Shown here piece after piece: positions 60,770-64,000 of a DNA stretch of 64,000 bases; position 1 is the stretch's first letter; each line of letters begins with the position of its first letter. Source of the DNA: CAVYUC01 sp963816685 (GTDB taxonomy: Bacteria > Bacteroidota > Bacteroidia > Bacteroidales > Prolixibacteraceae); contig CAWFMB010000038.1 of NCBI GenBank assembly GCA_963816685.1, positions 124,001 through 188,000 on the forward strand. Reading direction: 5' to 3'. The position numbers were made by a program, and so were the translations under genes. Under the pieces are notes generated by a model. That model ran no database searches. It was not told the origin of the DNA and was given only the letters and a program-made list of their open reading frames with translations.

Positions 60770-62896
60770 ATGAATGCGAAACAAAATAAAACAAACACTA
60801 CAAAAAAAGAATCAGCAGCTTCAAAAAAGAAAACCACTGCTGCCGGCGCTAAAAAAGCAACAACCGCAAAAAAAACAACGGTAACAAAGAGTAAAAAAGT
60901 AACTGCTCCCCGAAAGCCGGCAGCAACAAAAAAAACAAAGTCCGAAGAAGTACAGTCAAATCTAGCTCCCGCTCCCGTGGAGGAATCGAAGGTTCAAAAT
61001 CCTTCTGAAATTATTTCAGATTATGATATTTATCTTTTCCGCGAAGGAAAACATTTTACGCTTTACAACAAACTGGGAGCGCATGTTACCGAACAAAACG
61101 GTACCCGGGGAACTTTTTTTGCAGTGTGGGCGCCCAATGCAAAATCGGTTTCGGTCATTGGTAATTTTAACGGCTGGTTAAAAGACAGCAACCGCCTTGA
61201 AGCCCGCAGCGATGGTTCGGGAATATGGCAGGGTTTTATTCCCGGAATTGAAAAAGGCGAAGCCTATAAATATTTCATCATCTCACAGTTTAATGATTAT
61301 TCGGTGGAAAAGGCCGATCCTGTTGGCAGCTACAGCGAACAACCCCCAAAAACTGCTTCAATTGTATGGGAATACAATTACAACTGGAACGATTCGGAAT
61401 GGATGAAAAAACGAAAAGAAAAGAATGCACTCGACAGCCCTTTTTCTGTTTACGAAGTACAGCTTGAATCGTGGCGCCGGAAACCGGAAGAAGAAAACCG
61501 CCCGCTGAAATATGCCGAACTGGCTGAACAACTTGCCGCTTATGTAAAAGAAATGGGCTACACTCACATCGAACTGATGCCGGTGACTGAATACCCGTTT
61601 TCAGGTTCGTGGGGCTACCAGGTAACAGGATTTTTTGCACCAACCAGCCGCTTCGGAAATCCCGATGAATTTATGTATTTTGTAGATTACCTGCACCAAA
61701 ATGATATTGGCGTAATCATGGATTGGGTACCTTCTCATTTTCCGGGCGATTTACATGGCCTTCATTTTTTCGATGGCACTTATCTTTACGAACACGAAGA
61801 CCCGCGAAAAGGATACCATCCGGACTGGAACAGCTATATTTTTAATTACGGTAGAAATGAAATCCGCAATTTTCTAATCAGCAGCGCCCATAGCTGGATG
61901 GAGCGTTTTCATATCGACGGCATCCGTGTGGATGCAGTTGCTTCCATGCTCTACCTCGATTACTCACGAAAGGAAGGCGAATGGATTCCAAATGAGCATG
62001 GCGGACGCGAAAATCTGGATGCAATCCGGTTCATGCAGGATTTAAACGAATCGGTTTATACAAAATTTCCCGATGTACAAACCATTGCAGAAGAATCAAC
62101 AGCCTGGCCGATGGTTACCCGACCGGTTTACACCGGGGGACTGGGTTTCGGAATGAAATGGAACATGGGCTGGATGCACGACACCCTGGGTTATTTTTCC
62201 CACGAACCAATCCACCGCAGCTATCACCACAATCAAATGACGTTTAGCATTATGTACGCCTTTAACGAGAATTTTATGCTTTCGCTTTCCCACGATGAAG
62301 TGGTGCATGGAAAGGGAAGCCTCATTAACAAAATGCCCGGCGACAACTGGCAGAAGTTTGCCAATCTGCGAACCCTGTTTGGATTTATGTTCGGTCATCC
62401 CGGCAAAAAACTTCATTTTATGGGAATGGAAATCGGACAGTGGAATGAATGGAACCACCAAACCAGCCTCGACTGGCACCTTCTTGATTTCGATATTCAC
62501 AAAGGCCTGCAGTTTTTTATGAAGGATTTAAACAGCGTGTACAAACGTTTTCCGGCTCTTTATGAAAATGATTTTACAGAAGATGGCTTTAGGTGGATTG
62601 ATGCAAATGATGCTCCAAATTCTATCCTGAGTTTTATGCGGTTCGATAAATCAAAAGACAATGTGGTTATCATTGTTGCCAATTTTACACCGGTACCAAG
62701 GCACAATTATCGCATCGGTGTTCCAAAAGATACAAAATGGAATGAAATTTTAAACAGTGATGCAGTGCAGTATGGGGGTGGCGGAATGGGTAATTTTGGC
62801 GGCGTGACAACAAACCCGGTTCCCTATCACGGCGAAGATCAATCCATTAATATTCTGGTACCACCTTTGGGAATTGTTATGTTTTCAATGGAATAA
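60770..62896 (+). CDS. glgB: 1,4-alpha-glucan branching enzyme with Lys/Ala-rich N-terminal tail
   Basis: A 708-residue GH13 enzyme creating alpha-1,6 branches. The first about 64 residues are a low-complexity basic tail (KKTTAAGAKKATTAKKTTVT is representative) resembling bacterial histone-H1-like proteins. CBM48 (about 110-200, FAVWAPNAKSVSVIGNFNGW) and the catalytic barrel follow: VYEVQLESWRRK, VTEYPFSGSWGYQVTGFFAP, nucleophile in HIDGIRVDAVASMLYLDYSR, acid in TIAEESTAWP and LSHDEVVHGKGS. Start at 60770 gives the tail; GlgB proteins lacking it begin later. 28 bp after treS. Confidence 0.95.
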   Translation: MNAKQNKTNTTKKESAASKKKTTAAGAKKATTAKKTTVTKSKKVTAPRKPAATKKTKSEEVQSNLAPAPVEESKVQNPSEIISDYDIYLFREGKHFTLYNKLGAHVTEQNGTRGTFFAVWAPNAKSVSVIGNFNGWLKDSNRLEARSDGSGIWQGFIPGIEKGEAYKYFIISQFNDYSVEKADPVGSYSEQPPKTASIVWEYNYNWNDSEWMKKRKEKNALDSPFSVYEVQLESWRRKPEEENRPLKYAELAEQLAAYVKEMGYTHIELMPVTEYPFSGSWGYQVTGFFAPTSRFGNPDEFMYFVDYLHQNDIGVIMDWVPSHFPGDLHGLHFFDGTYLYEHEDPRKGYHPDWNSYIFNYGRNEIRNFLISSAHSWMERFHIDGIRVDAVASMLYLDYSRKEGEWIPNEHGGRENLDAIRFMQDLNESVYTKFPDVQTIAEESTAWPMVTRPVYTGGLGFGMKWNMGWMHDTLGYFSHEPIHRSYHHNQMTFSIMYAFNENFMLSLSHDEVVHGKGSLINKMPGDNWQKFANLRTLFGFMFGHPGKKLHFMGMEIGQWNEWNHQTSLDWHLLDFDIHKGLQFFMKDLNSVYKRFPALYENDFTEDGFRWIDANDAPNSILSFMRFDKSKDNVVIIVANFTPVPRHNYRIGVPKDTKWNEILNSDAVQYGGGGMGNFGGVTTNPVPYHGEDQSINILVPPLGIVMFSME

Positions 62897-62944
62897 GCCG
62901 CTCTGTTCAGCAGGATTTCAAATGAGAAACCAAATGATTTAATG

Positions 62945-64000
62945 ATGAAAACTTATAATCCCGTTTCGACATACCGTTTGCAGTTGAACAAAGATTTTAA
63001 ATTAAAGGATGCGGAAATGATTCTTCCTTATCTCAAAAAATCGGGAATTAAAACCATTTACGCTTCTCCTGTTTTTGAGGCGGTGAAAGGCAGCATGCAC
63101 GGATATGATGTTACCAATCCGTTAAAAGTGAACCCTGAAACCGGAACTGCTGAGGATTTCGAAAACCTCATCAACAAAATCAAGGAATACGAAATGGGCT
63201 GGATTCAGGATATTGTTCCGAACCATATGGCTTTCTCACCTGAAAATCCCTGGATTTACGATGTACTTGAAAAAGGAAAAAAGTCGCTGTATTACGGCTA
63301 TTTTGATATTATCGAAAACCATCCCGATGAAAATCTGAATAAGCGCCTGATGTTGCCGTTTTTTGGCAAATCGCTGGAAGCCCTTATCAACGACAATGAA
63401 TTAACATTTAGTTTTGGGAAAGAAGGTTTCAAACTGAATTATTTCGATAATCAATATCCGGTTTCTGTTCCCGCATACCGCGAATTGCTAAAACCGGTTT
63501 CGGAAAGGGAGATTCCGGAAAAAGTAGCTTCATTTTTAAAGGATAAAGATCTTTTCAAGGATTTTGAAATAGAAGCGCGAGTTTGTTGTTTAGCGATTAT
63601 TCGGGTTCACCCGAAACGGCAAATTACATCAACGATTGCCTTGCAGTTGCAAACAACCAGCATGGAAAAATGAAGGTTGTAATTGATCAACTGTATTATT
63701 ACCCATCGTATTGGAAGGATACTGAAGCTAAAATAAATTACCGCCGTTTTTTCACAATCAACGGATTGATTTGCATGAACATTCAGGATAAAGATGTTTT
63801 TGATGCAACACACAGTTTAATAAAAAAATGGATTCAGCAAAATAAAATTAACGGATTGCGGGTTGACCATATTGACGGATTGTTTAATCCAACGGAATAC
63901 CTGTACAGGCTGCGTGAAATGACAGGTCCGGGTGCTGTAATCCTTGTGGAAAAAATCCTTGAAGAAGATGAAAAATTACCCGAATTCTGGCCTGTTGAAG
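62945..64000 (+). pseudogene. treY: Malto-oligosyltrehalose synthase, frameshifted and cut by the window end
   Basis: TreY rearranges the reducing end of maltooligosaccharides to maltooligosyl trehalose. The N-terminus is typical (YNPVSTYRLQLNKDFKLKDA, YASPVFEAVKGSMHGYDV, IQDIVPNHMAFSPENPWIYD). The first frame stays homologous to about 63580, runs on as unrelated residues and stops at 63671-63673. The family sequence resumes one frame back from about 63583: LLFSDYSGSPETANY, then INYRRFFTINGL, NGLRVDHIDGLFNPTEYL and VILVEKILEEDEKLPEFWP to the window end. A single missing base near 63570-63585 explains this, either a real mutation or a sequencing error. ATG at 62942 or 62945. Confidence 0.85.

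Noticed and set aside
63565..63600. Programmed -1 frameshift in treY
   Set aside because: No X XXY YYZ slippery heptamer and no clear downstream stimulatory hairpin at the switch region; TreY is not known to be frameshift-regulated.
1..64000. Insertion sequences, integrases or prophage genes
   Set aside because: No transposase, recombinase or phage structural gene was recognised on either strand.

Overview
The window looks like chromosomal DNA of a Bacteroidota species, probably class Bacteroidia and perhaps the Marinilabiliales/Prolixibacteraceae group (that placement is inference). Support comes from a SusC/SusD pair with a DUF3823 lipoprotein, FAS1 and lamin-tail lipoproteins, several TAnnTTTG (-7) promoter boxes with TTTG-like -33 boxes, a general lack of Shine-Dalgarno sequences, and low-to-moderate GC.

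1-26 kb is mostly housekeeping. It holds crcB-DUF190, a small HTH regulator, enolase, the rpsF-rpsR-rplI ribosomal operon, ridA-lptD, an amidase/MCE pair, dnaA, a DMT transporter, an IMPACT/YigZ protein, pyrBI, tRNA-Leu(CAG), two convergent FAS1 lipoproteins, a DUF5009 membrane protein, a hemolysin III protein, and rhaB with a GH78 rhamnosidase. pyrB is preceded by an open leader frame resembling the enterobacterial PyrL leader peptide. That frame runs through a strong intrinsic terminator and stops 4 nt before pyrB, which is the layout of UTP-sensed attenuation.

26-51 kb is a carbohydrate-utilisation region, all on the minus strand. A GntR/FCD regulator heads a run of about 12 kb: an MFS transporter, two xylose-isomerase-like TIM barrels, an RpiB isomerase, a split DhaK/DhaL kinase, a secreted nucleoside-hydrolase-like protein, a GH99-like (WbsX) protein and two DUF5060 glycosidase-like paralogs. 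Next to it lie susC-susD-DUF3823, a clan GH-A enzyme, a DUF1080 protein, a CE15-type esterase and a GH5. The palindrome TTGTATACAA occurs at the promoters of the regulator, of susC (twice) and of the GH-A gene, so one regulon is likely. The intracellular enzymes suggest aldose isomerisation, ketose phosphorylation, then isomerisation of the ketose phosphate.

51-64 kb is an alpha-glucan/trehalose locus: glgX on the minus strand, then treZ, glgE, a treS-maltokinase fusion, glgB with a histone-H1-like tail, and treY on the plus strand. Together they would form a closed glycogen-trehalose-maltose-1-phosphate cycle. treY carries an apparent -1 frameshift and runs off the window end.

Intergenic structure is notable. 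Two unrelated tandem arrays share an exact 41-bp period (1354-1667 and 50879-51061). A 112-bp palindrome is built from ten 11-bp modules (26662-26773).
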